Notes: a model not told the origin generated them from the letters alone. A stretch of DNA of 34,702 bases from Ruminococcus sp. (GCA_003521625.1 DPHV01000012.1:1-34702); one strand, 5' to 3'. Positions 1 through 8,159 are shown, counted from the first letter of the stretch. Translations and numbers: made by a program.

Positions 1-60
1 GGCTACAATTTTCTCCAAACAAACTGACTTTTCCACTCGATTTGCGAGCCGAGGCACTCG

Positions 61-76
61 GCTAAATTATCGTTTA
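61..76. repeat. Left copy of a 16-bp inverted repeat
   Basis: These 16 bases are the exact reverse complement of 34651-34666 at the other end of the window. The core is itself a small palindrome (GCTAAA at 61-66 against TTTAGC at 73-78), and a second hairpin (GCCGAG/CTCGGC) lies just before it at 48-62. A further short match exists: ATTGTAGC at 34682-34689 is the reverse complement of bases 2-9. Apart from this and the promoter region of the next gene, bases 1-187 hold nothing I can identify. Confidence 0.45.
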
Positions 77-187
77 GCTTCTTGAATGCCAGGCTGTTTT
101 TCAGAAATATATACAAGATACAAAATCACTGTAACCGATTTATGATTTTATAATAATATGGTAATGTAAACGAAAGGAGGAAAGCGT

Positions 188-313
188 ATGTGTAACTTTT
201 TCGGAAACGGAAACGGCAATTGCTGTACTTGGATCATTCTTCTTATCATCATCCTCTGCTGCTGCGGCAACAATGGTTGTGACAACAACAACAGCTGCGG
301 TTGCGGTTGCTGA
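188..313 (+). CDS. 41-residue Cys-rich hydrophobic microprotein
   Basis: This gene is too short for usual ORF cut-offs. It starts at ATG 188 behind a strong GAAAGGAGG site (172-180) and stops at TGA 311-313. The product has a short Gly/Asn/Cys head, a hydrophobic stretch (residues 15-23, WIILLIIIL), a CCC run and a Gly/Asn/Cys tail. Ten of 41 residues are Cys (2, 12, 13, 24-26, 31, 37, 39, 41). It resembles small Cys-rich peptides that Clostridia annotations often label chorion-class high-cysteine proteins; that name is only a similarity label and no function is known to me. A TATAAT at 149-154 could be its -10 box, without a convincing -35. The ribosome site and the hairpin downstream support a real gene. 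It may sit at the membrane and bind metal or form disulfides, but that is inference. Confidence 0.65.
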   Translation: MCNFFGNGNGNCCTWIILLIIILCCCGNNGCDNNNSCGCGC

Positions 314-368
314 TAAATGAGTAACCGTCACTGAAAATAAGCTTTTTGGCTGAGGATGTTCATAATAT

Positions 369-394
369 AAGGGCAGACGTTGCGTCTGCCCTTT
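369..394 (+). terminator. Hairpin after the Cys-rich microprotein gene
   Basis: GGGCAGACG (371-379) pairs perfectly with CGTCTGCCC (383-391) around a 3-base loop, extended by AA/TT and followed by a short T stretch. It probably ends the 188-313 transcript. It could also serve the minus-strand gene at 451-573, although its T tract is weaker in that direction. Confidence 0.65.
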
Positions 395-450
395 CATCTT
401 TATATATAGCGAAGGAATACAAAACTGAAAATGTACGTGTTTATGACAGT

Positions 451-573
451 TTAATATGAACTTGAATAATACATCTCATTATATTGATTTTCTGCCTGCT
501 GAGCCTGCATTTCTCCCCTGCCGCACCTTGGACTTAAAAGTGAACAATGCTTACCGCAACCTGTGCAGTACAT
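451..573 (-). CDS. 40-residue small protein with a four-Cys (zinc-ribbon-like) N-terminus
   Basis: Reading the minus strand from ATG at 573 to TAA at 451 gives 40 residues beginning MYCTGCGKHC. Four cysteines are spaced C-x2-C-x3-C-x6-C (residues 3, 6, 10, 17) and are followed by GRG and a Gln/Tyr/Ser-rich tail. A modest ribosome site (AGGAAAT) lies just upstream. The CxxC...CGRG pattern recalls small proteins in Clostridia with a Cys-x2-Cys-x3-Cys-Pro-Leu pattern, but I cannot name a family. It may bind zinc or iron. It lies downstream of amylase 1 on the same strand, with a strong terminator in between, so it is probably transcribed on its own. The rest of 400-650 shows nothing else. Confidence 0.5.
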   Translation of the reverse strand: MYCTGCGKHCSLLSPRCGRGEMQAQQAENQYNEMYYSSSY

Positions 574-651
574 ATTTCCTGATACTGTTTTTTCATTCTG
601 GATTTATCATATTATTTTGAAAAATACAAGAAAAGACTGTGAAAAAACAGA

Positions 652-682
652 AAAAATCCTCCGAAAACTTCGGAGGATTTTT
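652..682 (-). terminator. Rho-independent terminator of amylase 1
   Basis: A 14-bp stem (652-665 with 669-682, core TCCTCCGAA/TTCGGAGGA) with a 3-base loop is A-rich on the left and T-rich on the right. It can therefore work on both strands and sits 34 bases after the amylase stop codon. Confidence 0.85.
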
Positions 683-715
683 CCTTATATTTATAAAGTG
701 AGACAAATGAGCTGA

Positions 716-3235
716 TTAACCGTTATAGTCAGACCATGAACCGTTTTCGTAAATCTTGTTCATACCGCTGATTGTCAAATCGAGTGTTTTTTTGCTGTCG
801 CTGCCATTATTGAAAATAATGAAAGTAGCGTCACTCGGAACTTCTACACGATAAACATTGTTGCCGAGGCTTTCGGTTGCAACGCCCGGCCATGTTGTCA
901 TTTTTGTATTGCTGTCGCTCCAGTAATAAGCCATTACCTTGCTCCAGTTAGTGGTATTCTTGTAATAGAGGTAATTCTTAGAAACCGGCTCAGTTGCAGT
1001 TGTTGTTTCAGGCTCTGTGGGAGTTTCGCCGCCTGTATATGTTCCGCAGTAGGAGCCTGCATATGTAAGCTCTGCAAGATAATACTGGATAGCAGTTGCA
1101 TCCTTGATGTTAATCTGACCGTTCTTGTCAACATCAGCCGCTGTAAGAGCGTCACCGGTGAGCGTACTGCTTTCAGAAGAATGAAGCTGAACTGCCGTTG
1201 CGTCAGAAATTGTTATTTTACCGTTTAAGTCAGCGTCGCCGATAAGCACTCTGTTCTGCGGCTGAGTAGTCGGCTGTGTAGCTGTTGTAGCCGGCTGGGT
1301 TGTTGCAGGCTGTGCAGTTGTTGCAGGTACTGTTGTAGGAGCCGAATAGCCCGGATCTGTGGGATATGTAACTTCCTTACTTTCCTTTGTAAAGGTGTAG
1401 GTAGCCGATGTTGAGTTTGTACCATCTGTAGCGGTAAGAACAACAGTGTACTCTGTTCCGATTGCATCACCTGCACCGATAGTAAAGGTTGTGTCCTTTG
1501 TGTATGTTACAGCGGCACCGCCGTTGATGCTGTATGTACCCTTTGTTGCATTATCAAGACCGACTGTGATGTCGATTGATTCAGCGGCAAAGTTCTCCCT
1601 GGGAGCTTCAATTGTACTTCTCGGCACTGATGTAGTGTTGTAAACAACTGCAATACCGTCTTCGTTTCCGATTGTACCTTTGATTGTTCCGCCTGAAACA
1701 GTGAATGTATTGCCTGATACCTGATCGGTATATGTACCATCCTTCATCTTGCCGCCGAGACTTACGCTTACGTCGCCTGCACCCTTTGTGCTTACAATAA
1801 CAACACCGCTGTTGCCTCTTACGTTATAGAAGAGTGAGTCACCCGAATTACCGAGGCTTTCGCTCTGACCTACAAAGTGGTTTCTGAAACGGTTAACTTC
1901 TGCAACGCAGGTATCCATCCATGTTAATGTTCCGACCTCACCCATCTGTGTCTGTCTGATTTCTTTAGCCAGCTGATTCGGGTCTTTTCTTGCATCGTAA
2001 CCGTTCTGGTCATCGTTAAGTCTTTCGTATGAATAGAAAGGTCTTGCAAAATAAAGACCTGTAGAATCTTTTCTTGAAGCTACAATTGCCCAAGCCTTGT
2101 TGATTGTCGAGTCATTGCAGTCGTATGAAGAGCCGCCGCCCATATATGTATCGTGAGATTCAGCCCAGAGAACTACTTTGTTACCCTGACCGTGAGCATA
2201 ACCGCAGTAGCCGGAGTTTGAAGCACCGCCGACCTGACCGTATTTAAGCGAGTTTCTGATGTTGTCGCCTGTTGAGTTGTCGGTAACGGACATCTTGCTC
2301 AAATAATAATTTTCAGCCGCATTGCTGTCAATTCTGTTGAGAACCTCACCGTAATAGTAAGGAGTAAAGTTCTTTGTGCTCTTTGCATAGCTTGTTGCGC
2401 CGTCAAGAACTACATCCCAGAAATCACTTGCAAAAGCAGCGTCATCTTTCGGGGTTTCAATGTGCTTTGCGGCGTCAAATCTGAATCCGTCAGCACCGTT
2501 ATCTATACATTCCTTGAGAAGGTTGAGAATCATATTCTGAACCTTTTTGTCACCCGTGTTAAGGTCGGGCATACCCATATTACCCTGAGTAACGTCAAAA
2601 CGTCCGTCGCTTGAATGCACCCAGCTTGTACTTATGTGCCAGTAAGAGGGATCTGTGAGCATATCGGGATTCCAGAATGTTCCCACCTGAGGTGAAATAT
2701 CTCCCATTACCTCTTCAACAGAGCCGATTTTCCAGCCCTGAATATTACCCATATGGTTTGCAACAATATCAACTATAACCTTGATTCCGTACTTTTCGGC
2801 TTCATCGCACATAGCCTTGAATTCAGCCTTTGTGCCATACCAAGTGTGACCGTTGTCGCAGATTTCTTCGGTTACGGGCTGATAGCTTTTCCACCAGTTG
2901 CCGTCGTTTCCGCCTATACCGTCGGGGATTCCGACATTACCGTAGGCTGTACCCTCCCAGTAATAGTCCTTCGGCTGTGTTACCGGTGATGTCTGAACAG
3001 CAGTGTAGCCTGCCGCAGCAATCTGGGGAAGATATTTTTTGATGTTGTTGTACGACCAGTTCCAGCAGTGAAGGATAACGCCTTCCTGAACGTTATCAGG
3101 CTGTTCGAAGTCGACAGTAGACGAAGCTGCAACTTCACTGCTGCTTGTCGTTACTGCTGAAAATCCGACAACGGATGATGACATTACCAAACCGGCAGCA
3201 AGCAACGAGCTGATGATTTTCTTACTCCATTTCAT
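716..3235 (-). CDS. Secreted alpha-amylase (GH13_28, AmyE type) with dockerin and CBM26
   Basis: This extracellular endo-acting amylase should cleave alpha-1,4 bonds of starch. The 839 residues run: signal peptide (about 1-30); GH13 catalytic barrel starting at the AmyE-like ILHCWNWS (about 53-60), with region I DIVANH, nucleophile D254 in GFRFDAAKH, acid/base E297 in YYYGEVL and D362 in ESHDTY; C-domain; a beta-sandwich (about 553-617); a Thr/Pro/Gln linker (about 630-660); a dockerin with two Ca-binding repeats (GDADLNGKITISDA and ADVDKNGQINIKDA, about 664-725); and a C-terminal CBM26 starch-binding module (about 753-839). All catalytic residues are present. I chose ATG 3235, with GGAG nine bases upstream; an in-frame TTG at 3250 overlaps that ribosome site. 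The dockerin implies attachment to a cohesin scaffold, as in the R. bromii amylosome. An AraC gene is divergent to it. Confidence 0.95.
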   Translation of the reverse strand: MKWSKKIISSLLAAGLVMSSSVVGFSAVTTSSSEVAASSTVDFEQPDNVQEGVILHCWNWSYNNIKKYLPQIAAAGYTAVQTSPVTQPKDYYWEGTAYGNVGIPDGIGGNDGNWWKSYQPVTEEICDNGHTWYGTKAEFKAMCDEAEKYGIKVIVDIVANHMGNIQGWKIGSVEEVMGDISPQVGTFWNPDMLTDPSYWHISTSWVHSSDGRFDVTQGNMGMPDLNTGDKKVQNMILNLLKECIDNGADGFRFDAAKHIETPKDDAAFASDFWDVVLDGATSYAKSTKNFTPYYYGEVLNRIDSNAAENYYLSKMSVTDNSTGDNIRNSLKYGQVGGASNSGYCGYAHGQGNKVVLWAESHDTYMGGGSSYDCNDSTINKAWAIVASRKDSTGLYFARPFYSYERLNDDQNGYDARKDPNQLAKEIRQTQMGEVGTLTWMDTCVAEVNRFRNHFVGQSESLGNSGDSLFYNVRGNSGVVIVSTKGAGDVSVSLGGKMKDGTYTDQVSGNTFTVSGGTIKGTIGNEDGIAVVYNTTSVPRSTIEAPRENFAAESIDITVGLDNATKGTYSINGGAAVTYTKDTTFTIGAGDAIGTEYTVVLTATDGTNSTSATYTFTKESKEVTYPTDPGYSAPTTVPATTAQPATTQPATTATQPTTQPQNRVLIGDADLNGKITISDATAVQLHSSESSTLTGDALTAADVDKNGQINIKDATAIQYYLAELTYAGSYCGTYTGGETPTEPETTTATEPVSKNYLYYKNTTNWSKVMAYYWSDSNTKMTTWPGVATESLGNNVYRVEVPSDATFIIFNNGSDSKKTLDLTISGMNKIYENGSWSDYNG

Positions 3236-3263
3236 ACTTAATTTCTCCAACTTCTAAAATTTC

Positions 3264-3283
3264 GACAAGATTTGACTCTTGTC
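3264..3283. promoter_or_regulatory. Palindromic operator candidate between araC-type gene and amylase 1
   Basis: GACAAGA (3264-3270) and TCTTGTC (3277-3283) form a perfect 7-bp inverted repeat with a 6-base spacer. The spacer and right arm contain TTGACT (3272-3277), which could be the -35 box of the plus-strand regulator gene (TTATAT at 3296-3301). On the minus strand, TATAAT boxes lie at 3295-3300 and 3300-3305, so the palindrome would cover the start of the amylase transcript. No good -35 is visible for the amylase, which fits control by an activator. A binding protein here could affect both genes; the alternative is an RNA hairpin in the amylase leader. Confidence 0.45.
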
Positions 3284-3372
3284 ATACCTAGACTATTATA
3301 TTATAATATATTTGAAATATCTTGTACTAAAATATTCATTAGTGATACTATCCTATTTTATTTGAGGCTTTT

Positions 3373-4278
3373 ATGAAAAAAATCATTGAAAATCCGAATG
3401 ACGAAGAGACTGAAATTAAGGAATCGGATATGCCGTTTCGTTATTACCAATTTGACTATTCCGACGGCTTTTCGGGGTTTCAGTTTCACTGGCACGAGGA
3501 AATTGAAATACACTATGTTGTCAGCGGTAGCGGAAGCTTCTTTATCGACGACACCGAATACAACGTTGGGAAAGGCGATATTATTTTTATTGCTCCCAGA
3601 ATTATTCACAGCGGAAAATCCGAAAACAACGACCTCGTTGATATTTGCTATATGGTTGATAACGACTACCTTATGTCAAAAAACAATGAATACAACACTG
3701 ATAAATTCTTTACCGAGTTGATTAACACAAAGGTGGAATTGCCCGTTATACATATGCAAAACGAGGGATATGAGCAGTTGAGAGCGCCTCTGCACCTGAT
3801 AGATTCCTGCGTTGAAAGGCGAGGACCGTTTTTTCAGCTTGAAATCAAACGTAATTTATTCGACTTTTTTATTGAGCTGTACAAGAACAATTATCTTTCT
3901 ATGTCGTCACAGTCGTCAAACCACATTGAAACAAAAAGCATTGTAAAACAGTCCATCAGCTATATTCAGCAGAATGCATCAGGCAAGCTTACGATTGACG
4001 AAATTGCATCTCACGTTGGATTAAGTTCAAGCTACTTTATGAAGCTGTTTAAGGAATGTACAAAAATGACCTGCGTTGAATACATAAAAATTCTTCGTCT
4101 GAACAACGCCGCAAATATGCTGAAAGAAACCGATGAAAGCATTTTGCAGATTGCTCACACCTGCGGATTCTTTAACCTTTCGCTTTTTAACAGAGAATTT
4201 AAAAGATACTATTCTATCACGCCGAGTCTGTACAGAAAAAAATATAAAATGTCGGAAATTGAATTTATCACTTTTTAG
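3373..4278 (+). CDS. AraC-family transcriptional regulator
   Basis: This is a 301-residue cytoplasmic DNA-binding regulator. The N-terminal half is a cupin-like sensing domain (about 20-90: HWHEEIEIHYVVSG, then GDIIFIAPRIIHSG). The C-terminal quarter (about 195-292) is a double helix-turn-helix of AraC type, with the first helix pair at LTIDEIASHVGLSSSYFMKLFKE and the family signature near IAHTCGFFNLSLFNREFKRYYSITPS. It starts at ATG 3373 behind GAGG. It lies between two dockerin amylase genes and is divergent to the first, so it most likely controls starch degradation, sensing a malto-oligosaccharide or related sugar. The ligand and targets are inferred from position only. Confidence 0.92.
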   Translation: MKKIIENPNDEETEIKESDMPFRYYQFDYSDGFSGFQFHWHEEIEIHYVVSGSGSFFIDDTEYNVGKGDIIFIAPRIIHSGKSENNDLVDICYMVDNDYLMSKNNEYNTDKFFTELINTKVELPVIHMQNEGYEQLRAPLHLIDSCVERRGPFFQLEIKRNLFDFFIELYKNNYLSMSSQSSNHIETKSIVKQSISYIQQNASGKLTIDEIASHVGLSSSYFMKLFKECTKMTCVEYIKILRLNNAANMLKETDESILQIAHTCGFFNLSLFNREFKRYYSITPSLYRKKYKMSEIEFITF

Positions 4279-4283
4279 CGCAC

Positions 4284-4322
4284 AAAAATCCCCCGTAGCT
4301 CAATGCTTCGGGGGATAATTTT
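4284..4322. terminator. Bidirectional terminator between araC-type gene and amylase 2
   Basis: ATCCCCCG (4288-4295) pairs with CGGGGGAT (4309-4316), with an A-run on the left and a T-run on the right. It serves the two convergent genes ending at 4278 and 4351. Confidence 0.85.
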
Positions 4323-4350
4323 TTAATATAAAATTTAACCTGATTTATAT

Positions 4351-6990
4351 TCAGCCGTTATATGTTGACCAGCTGCCGTTTTTGTAAATCTTGTTTGCAC
4401 CGCTGAGTGTGATGGTTGAGGTCTGATTACTGCCGTTATTGCTAAAGATGATATACGTTGCAGCTGACGGATACTTTGTGCGATAAACGTTATTACCTAC
4501 GCTTTCCATATCTACGCCGGGCCATTTAGTTAATGATGTATTATCATCGCTCCAGTAGTAAGCATTTACGCTGCTCCAGCCGTTTGAATTGTAGTAATAT
4601 ACATAATCGCCTGAAGGAGCAGTTGTGGGCTGGGTTGTAGGAGTTTCTCCTCCTGTATATTCTCCGCAATGTCCGGCTGACTCAGTTAAACCAACGAGGT
4701 AATACTGAATTACTGTAGCATCCTTGATGTTTATTGTACCGTTCTTATCAGTGTCTGCCGCAATGGCATTATCGCCCGTTAAAGTGCTATACTCACTGAT
4801 ATGGTACTGAATTTCAGTAGCGTCGCTGATTGTGATTTTACCGTCAATGTTAGTATCGCCGATAAGCACCTTATCAGCAGGAACTGTTGTTACAGGAACA
4901 GTTGTCGGTACAGCTGTTGTAGGCTGTGTTGTGGGAGCGGCAGTTGTTGCCGGAGTTACTGTGTACTCTTCCCAGCTGTGGTTAGCTCTCATAATCATTG
5001 TTTTTCCGTTGAGAGCCATGCCTGTTTCGCCGTCGGCAGGATAACGATTTGATGTAGCGTCCTTGCTCTCGGTTAAGATTACATAGCCATTAGAGAGTTC
5101 CTCGGGAACTTCAATAACATAGTAGCCTGTTGCTGAATCCTTTGTCATCTGTGCACCGGGCCATGCACCGTTGTTTGTTGATGAATCTGCATAGATATAT
5201 GCATAAACGCTTGACCAGTTGTATGATGAATTATCAAAGTATACCTTCTGAACAAGGCTCGGGTCAACCTTTGTGTAGGTATATGTCTGAATATCAGAGG
5301 TTGTTGTGCCGTCAGTTGCCTTTACTGATACAGTTGTCTTTGTGCCGTAAGCAAGACCTGAACCGATTGTGATTGTCTTTCCGTCTGTAAAGCTCTGGTA
5401 TGAACCGCCGTCAATTGAATACTGACCGCTTGTTGCATTCTTATAGTTAAGTGTAAGTGTTAATGTATCTGTATTGTAGCTCTGTGAACCGGGAGTTACG
5501 GAAGCGGAAGGACCTGCAGGCTTTGCGTTGTAAACAACAGCTACACCCGTGCTGCCGATTTTACCGCTGATTTTGCCGTTTGATACTGTAAATGTGTTGC
5601 CTGTAATCTGGTCTGTGTAAGTACCTGCTGCCATTTTGTGTGCAGTTACGCTTACTGATGTTGAAGAACCGCCGCAGTTTACAAGAACAACGCCCTCTGT
5701 GCCACGCTCGTTATATGCGATTGAGCCTTCACTCGAGGGATACTCTGTCTTACCGACAAAGTAATTCTTGAACTGGTTTACAGCCTTTACTTCAACGTCG
5801 CCCCATGCAGTTACGCTTGCTGTACCAATCTGGTTTGAGTAGCTGCTCGGACGAGCGAGGTACATACCGCAGGCCTGTGCTCTTGAGCCAACTAATGCCC
5901 ATGTCTTTTTAAGAGTTGTATCGCTCTGTCCTCTTGAAGAGCCGTTTGCGTATGTATCGTGTGATTCGTTCCACAAAACAGCTTTTGAAGCCGCAGGCTG
6001 TGAGCCGTCGTTATAGCAGAAATCCTTTCTCTTTGCGCCGCTTGCGTTACCGCTGTTGACCTGACTACGAATATTGTCTGAAACAGTATTACATGTAACA
6101 CTCATATAATTTGTGTACTGATTAACAATGCTCTGTCCACCGCCTGTTGAGTCAAGAATTTCACCGTAGTAATACGGAGTAAAGCCTCTTGAACTTTTGG
6201 CGTAGCTTGTTGCAGCTCCGAGAACATTAGACCAGAAATTACTTGACGCATTTTCATTGTCATTCGGAACTTCAATGTGTTTTGCTCCGTCAAAGCGGAA
6301 TCCGTCAGCACCTGCATCGATACATTCCTTGAGGAATGCAATTTCATAATTTTGAATTTTTGAATTACCGGTGTTTAAATCGGGAAGGCCGCCCATACAG
6401 TTGTGTGTAATATCCCAGCGGCTGTTCCAGTTTGAGGTGTTAGTTGTTATGCTGTGCCAGCAGCTTGAATCATTTCTGATGTCAGAGGGAATTGTGGGTG
6501 AAAGTGTATTGTCGCCGTTGTTTGCCATATGATTCAGAACTGCGTCAACAATAACCTTTACGCCGTATTTATGCGCCTCGTCACACATTGACTTGAAGTC
6601 AGATTTTGTTCCCAATGCGTTCTGTGAAGATGTGTCAATCTTAAAATCTGAGGGCTGATAAAATACCCACCAGCTACCCGACATCTGTCTGTTCTGTGTG
6701 GTTTCCTTGATTGTCTGGATTGGCGAAGTCTGAATAGCACTAAAGCCCTGTTCTGCAATCTTCTGCATATTAGCCTTAATGCCGTTATAGCTCCAGTTCC
6801 AGCACTGAAGAATCTGTCCGTCCTGTACATCATCTACAAGACCGTAATCTGCTCCCGTTTCTACGGAAGTAGCCTGTGCAGAAACCTCTGCGGTTTCGGT
6901 TGTTCTTGCCTCAGCAACAATGCCGGCTGCGGTAAGGCAAGAAAGCGTCATACATAATGCGAGTATAACGCTCATGATTTTTTTGCTCAA
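4351..6990 (-). CDS. Secreted alpha-amylase (GH13_28) with two CBM26 modules and a dockerin
   Basis: A second AmyE-type extracellular amylase, 879 residues. Order: signal peptide (about 1-28); GH13 barrel from ILQCWNWS (about 60), with region I DAVLNH, nucleophile D234 in GFRFDGAKH, acid/base E277 in YYYGEIL and D345 in ESHDTY; C-domain; a beta-sandwich (about 495-575); first CBM26 (about 578-679); Thr/Pro linker; dockerin (about 708-772, repeats GDTNIDGKITISDA and ADTDKNGTINIKDA); linker; second CBM26 (about 795-879). It differs from amylase 1 by the extra CBM26 before the dockerin, suggesting tighter or multivalent starch binding. The start is TTG 6990, eight bases after AGGAG; the in-frame GTG at 6999 overlaps the ribosome site. 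The two amylases share architecture and linker style, so they look like paralogues of one ancestor. Confidence 0.94.
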   Translation of the reverse strand: MSKKIMSVILALCMTLSCLTAAGIVAEARTTETAEVSAQATSVETGADYGLVDDVQDGQILQCWNWSYNGIKANMQKIAEQGFSAIQTSPIQTIKETTQNRQMSGSWWVFYQPSDFKIDTSSQNALGTKSDFKSMCDEAHKYGVKVIVDAVLNHMANNGDNTLSPTIPSDIRNDSSCWHSITTNTSNWNSRWDITHNCMGGLPDLNTGNSKIQNYEIAFLKECIDAGADGFRFDGAKHIEVPNDNENASSNFWSNVLGAATSYAKSSRGFTPYYYGEILDSTGGGQSIVNQYTNYMSVTCNTVSDNIRSQVNSGNASGAKRKDFCYNDGSQPAASKAVLWNESHDTYANGSSRGQSDTTLKKTWALVGSRAQACGMYLARPSSYSNQIGTASVTAWGDVEVKAVNQFKNYFVGKTEYPSSEGSIAYNERGTEGVVLVNCGGSSTSVSVTAHKMAAGTYTDQITGNTFTVSNGKISGKIGSTGVAVVYNAKPAGPSASVTPGSQSYNTDTLTLTLNYKNATSGQYSIDGGSYQSFTDGKTITIGSGLAYGTKTTVSVKATDGTTTSDIQTYTYTKVDPSLVQKVYFDNSSYNWSSVYAYIYADSSTNNGAWPGAQMTKDSATGYYVIEVPEELSNGYVILTESKDATSNRYPADGETGMALNGKTMIMRANHSWEEYTVTPATTAAPTTQPTTAVPTTVPVTTVPADKVLIGDTNIDGKITISDATEIQYHISEYSTLTGDNAIAADTDKNGTINIKDATVIQYYLVGLTESAGHCGEYTGGETPTTQPTTAPSGDYVYYYNSNGWSSVNAYYWSDDNTSLTKWPGVDMESVGNNVYRTKYPSAATYIIFSNNGSNQTSTITLSGANKIYKNGSWSTYNG

Positions 6991-7079
6991 TTGTCTCACT
7001 CCTAAATATAATTACCTTGGAACTGCCGTTACAGTCCCGAAAAAGGGGCAATCCGCATATAATCGCCCATTTCAAATTA

Positions 7080-7108
7080 ATAATAACAAAATATTAATAC
7101 TTATGCAA
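7080..7108 (-). promoter_or_regulatory. Promoter of amylase 2
   Basis: On the minus strand, TTGCAT (7103-7108) and TATTAT (7080-7085) are separated by exactly 17 bases. The transcript would start near 7073 and have a leader of about 80 bases. That leader contains GC-rich segments that can fold (GGGCGA with TTGCCC, and ACTG...CAGT at 7027-7040), unusual for this AT-rich region. Confidence 0.6.
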
Positions 7109-7207
7109 CGCACTAACTGCACAATAATGTATTTTTCTTTTTAGCTAATATGCCAAATTATGTATTTATTATGGTTTATCATGTACAAACTTATTGTAAT
7201 TTATACA

Positions 7208-7257
7208 TATATTGTCAACAACAGTTTGTGCTTTTGTTGTATATATTATATTGTCAA
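7208..7257. repeat. Direct repeats around a stem-loop upstream of amylase 2
   Basis: TATATTGTCAA occurs at 7208-7218 and again at 7247-7257 (39 bases apart), with inverted CAACAA/TTGTTG arms in between. The unit read on the minus strand is TTGACAATATA. It lies about 100 bases upstream of the amylase 2 promoter and just after the end of nfo. It could be a distal operator or part of the nfo 3' end; I see no classical T-run terminator for nfo. Confidence 0.35.
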
Positions 7258-7285
7258 AATTGCCGAAATTCACCCCTAAAGTACG

Positions 7286-8116
7286 CTATTCAACCATACT
7301 TTTTAACAGCCTTATTTCATAAGCATATCCGTCTATATCGTTAGGAGTTTCAAGGAAGAACGGAAGATTTTTAAGACATGGGTGGTTTACTATTCTTTTG
7401 AAAGCGTCAATACCGATTGCACCCTCGCCTATTTTCTGATGTCTGTCCTTGTGACAGCCGAGGTAATTCATACTGTCGTTTAGATGAACGGCTTTGAGCC
7501 TGTCAAGTCCGATTACGCTGTCAAATTCATCAAACACTTCGTCAAGATGATTAACTATATCATAGCCTGCGTCAAAAACGTGGCAGGTATCAAGGCACAC
7601 GCCGATTTTTTCATTATAATCAACGCCGTCTATTATTGCCTTCAGCTCCTCGAATTTTCCGCCGATTTCACTTCCCTTGCCTGCCATTGTTTCAAGCAGA
7701 ACGGTTGTGTTCATTTCGGGGAACATCGCTTCATTCAGCGCAGAAATTATCTGCTCTGTTCCCTTTTCTACACCCTGTCCGGTATGGCTTCCGGGGTGAA
7801 AATTATAGAGGTTGTCCGGCAGGTATTCCATTCTCTGCAAATCGTCTTTAAGCGTGTTCAGCGCAAATTCCCTTGTTTCGGGTTTAGCCGAGCAAAGATT
7901 CATTGTGTAGGGTGCGTGAGCAAGAATCTGCGAGAAGCCGTTTTCGCTCATAAGGAACTTTAGAGCGTCAACATCAGCTTGCTCAATCTTGCGTGCGGAG
8001 CCGCCCCTCGGATTACGTGTAAAAAACTGAAATGTATTTGCTCCGATTTCAAGAGCCTGCTTTCCGATAGCCTCGAAACCGTTTGAAATTGAAAGATGAC
8101 AGCCTATACTCAGCAT
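7286..8116 (-). CDS. nfo: Deoxyribonuclease IV (AP endonuclease, Nfo family)
   Basis: This DNA repair enzyme cuts at abasic sites in base excision repair. The 276-residue product matches the family length of about 280. It is a TIM barrel with the metal-binding motifs in order: LAHAPY (about 58), FHPGSH (about 104), LETMAG (about 145), CLDTCHVFDAGYD (about 175) and HLNDS followed by KDRHQKIGEG (about 210-230). I chose ATG 8116 behind a strong AAGGAGGAAA site; the longer reading from 8158 lacks one and adds 14 residues that do not belong to the family. Its neighbours do not suggest an operon with a shared function. Confidence 0.95.
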   Translation of the reverse strand: MLSIGCHLSISNGFEAIGKQALEIGANTFQFFTRNPRGGSARKIEQADVDALKFLMSENGFSQILAHAPYTMNLCSAKPETREFALNTLKDDLQRMEYLPDNLYNFHPGSHTGQGVEKGTEQIISALNEAMFPEMNTTVLLETMAGKGSEIGGKFEELKAIIDGVDYNEKIGVCLDTCHVFDAGYDIVNHLDEVFDEFDSVIGLDRLKAVHLNDSMNYLGCHKDRHQKIGEGAIGIDAFKRIVNHPCLKNLPFFLETPNDIDGYAYEIRLLKSMVE

Positions 8117-8159
8117 TTGATTTCCTCCTTTGCCGTTATTCAGATTGAAAAATATCATT

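Noticed and set aside
93..108. 16-mer GCTGTTTTTCAGAAAT also present at 18537-18552
   Set aside because: Copies lie in unrelated contexts (one inside a terminator stem), with no similarity beyond; chance is likely in AT-rich DNA.
140..397. 85-residue minus-strand reading frame
   Set aside because: It runs antisense to the Cys-rich gene and through its terminator hairpin, with low-complexity Val/Ala/Thr content and no ribosome site.
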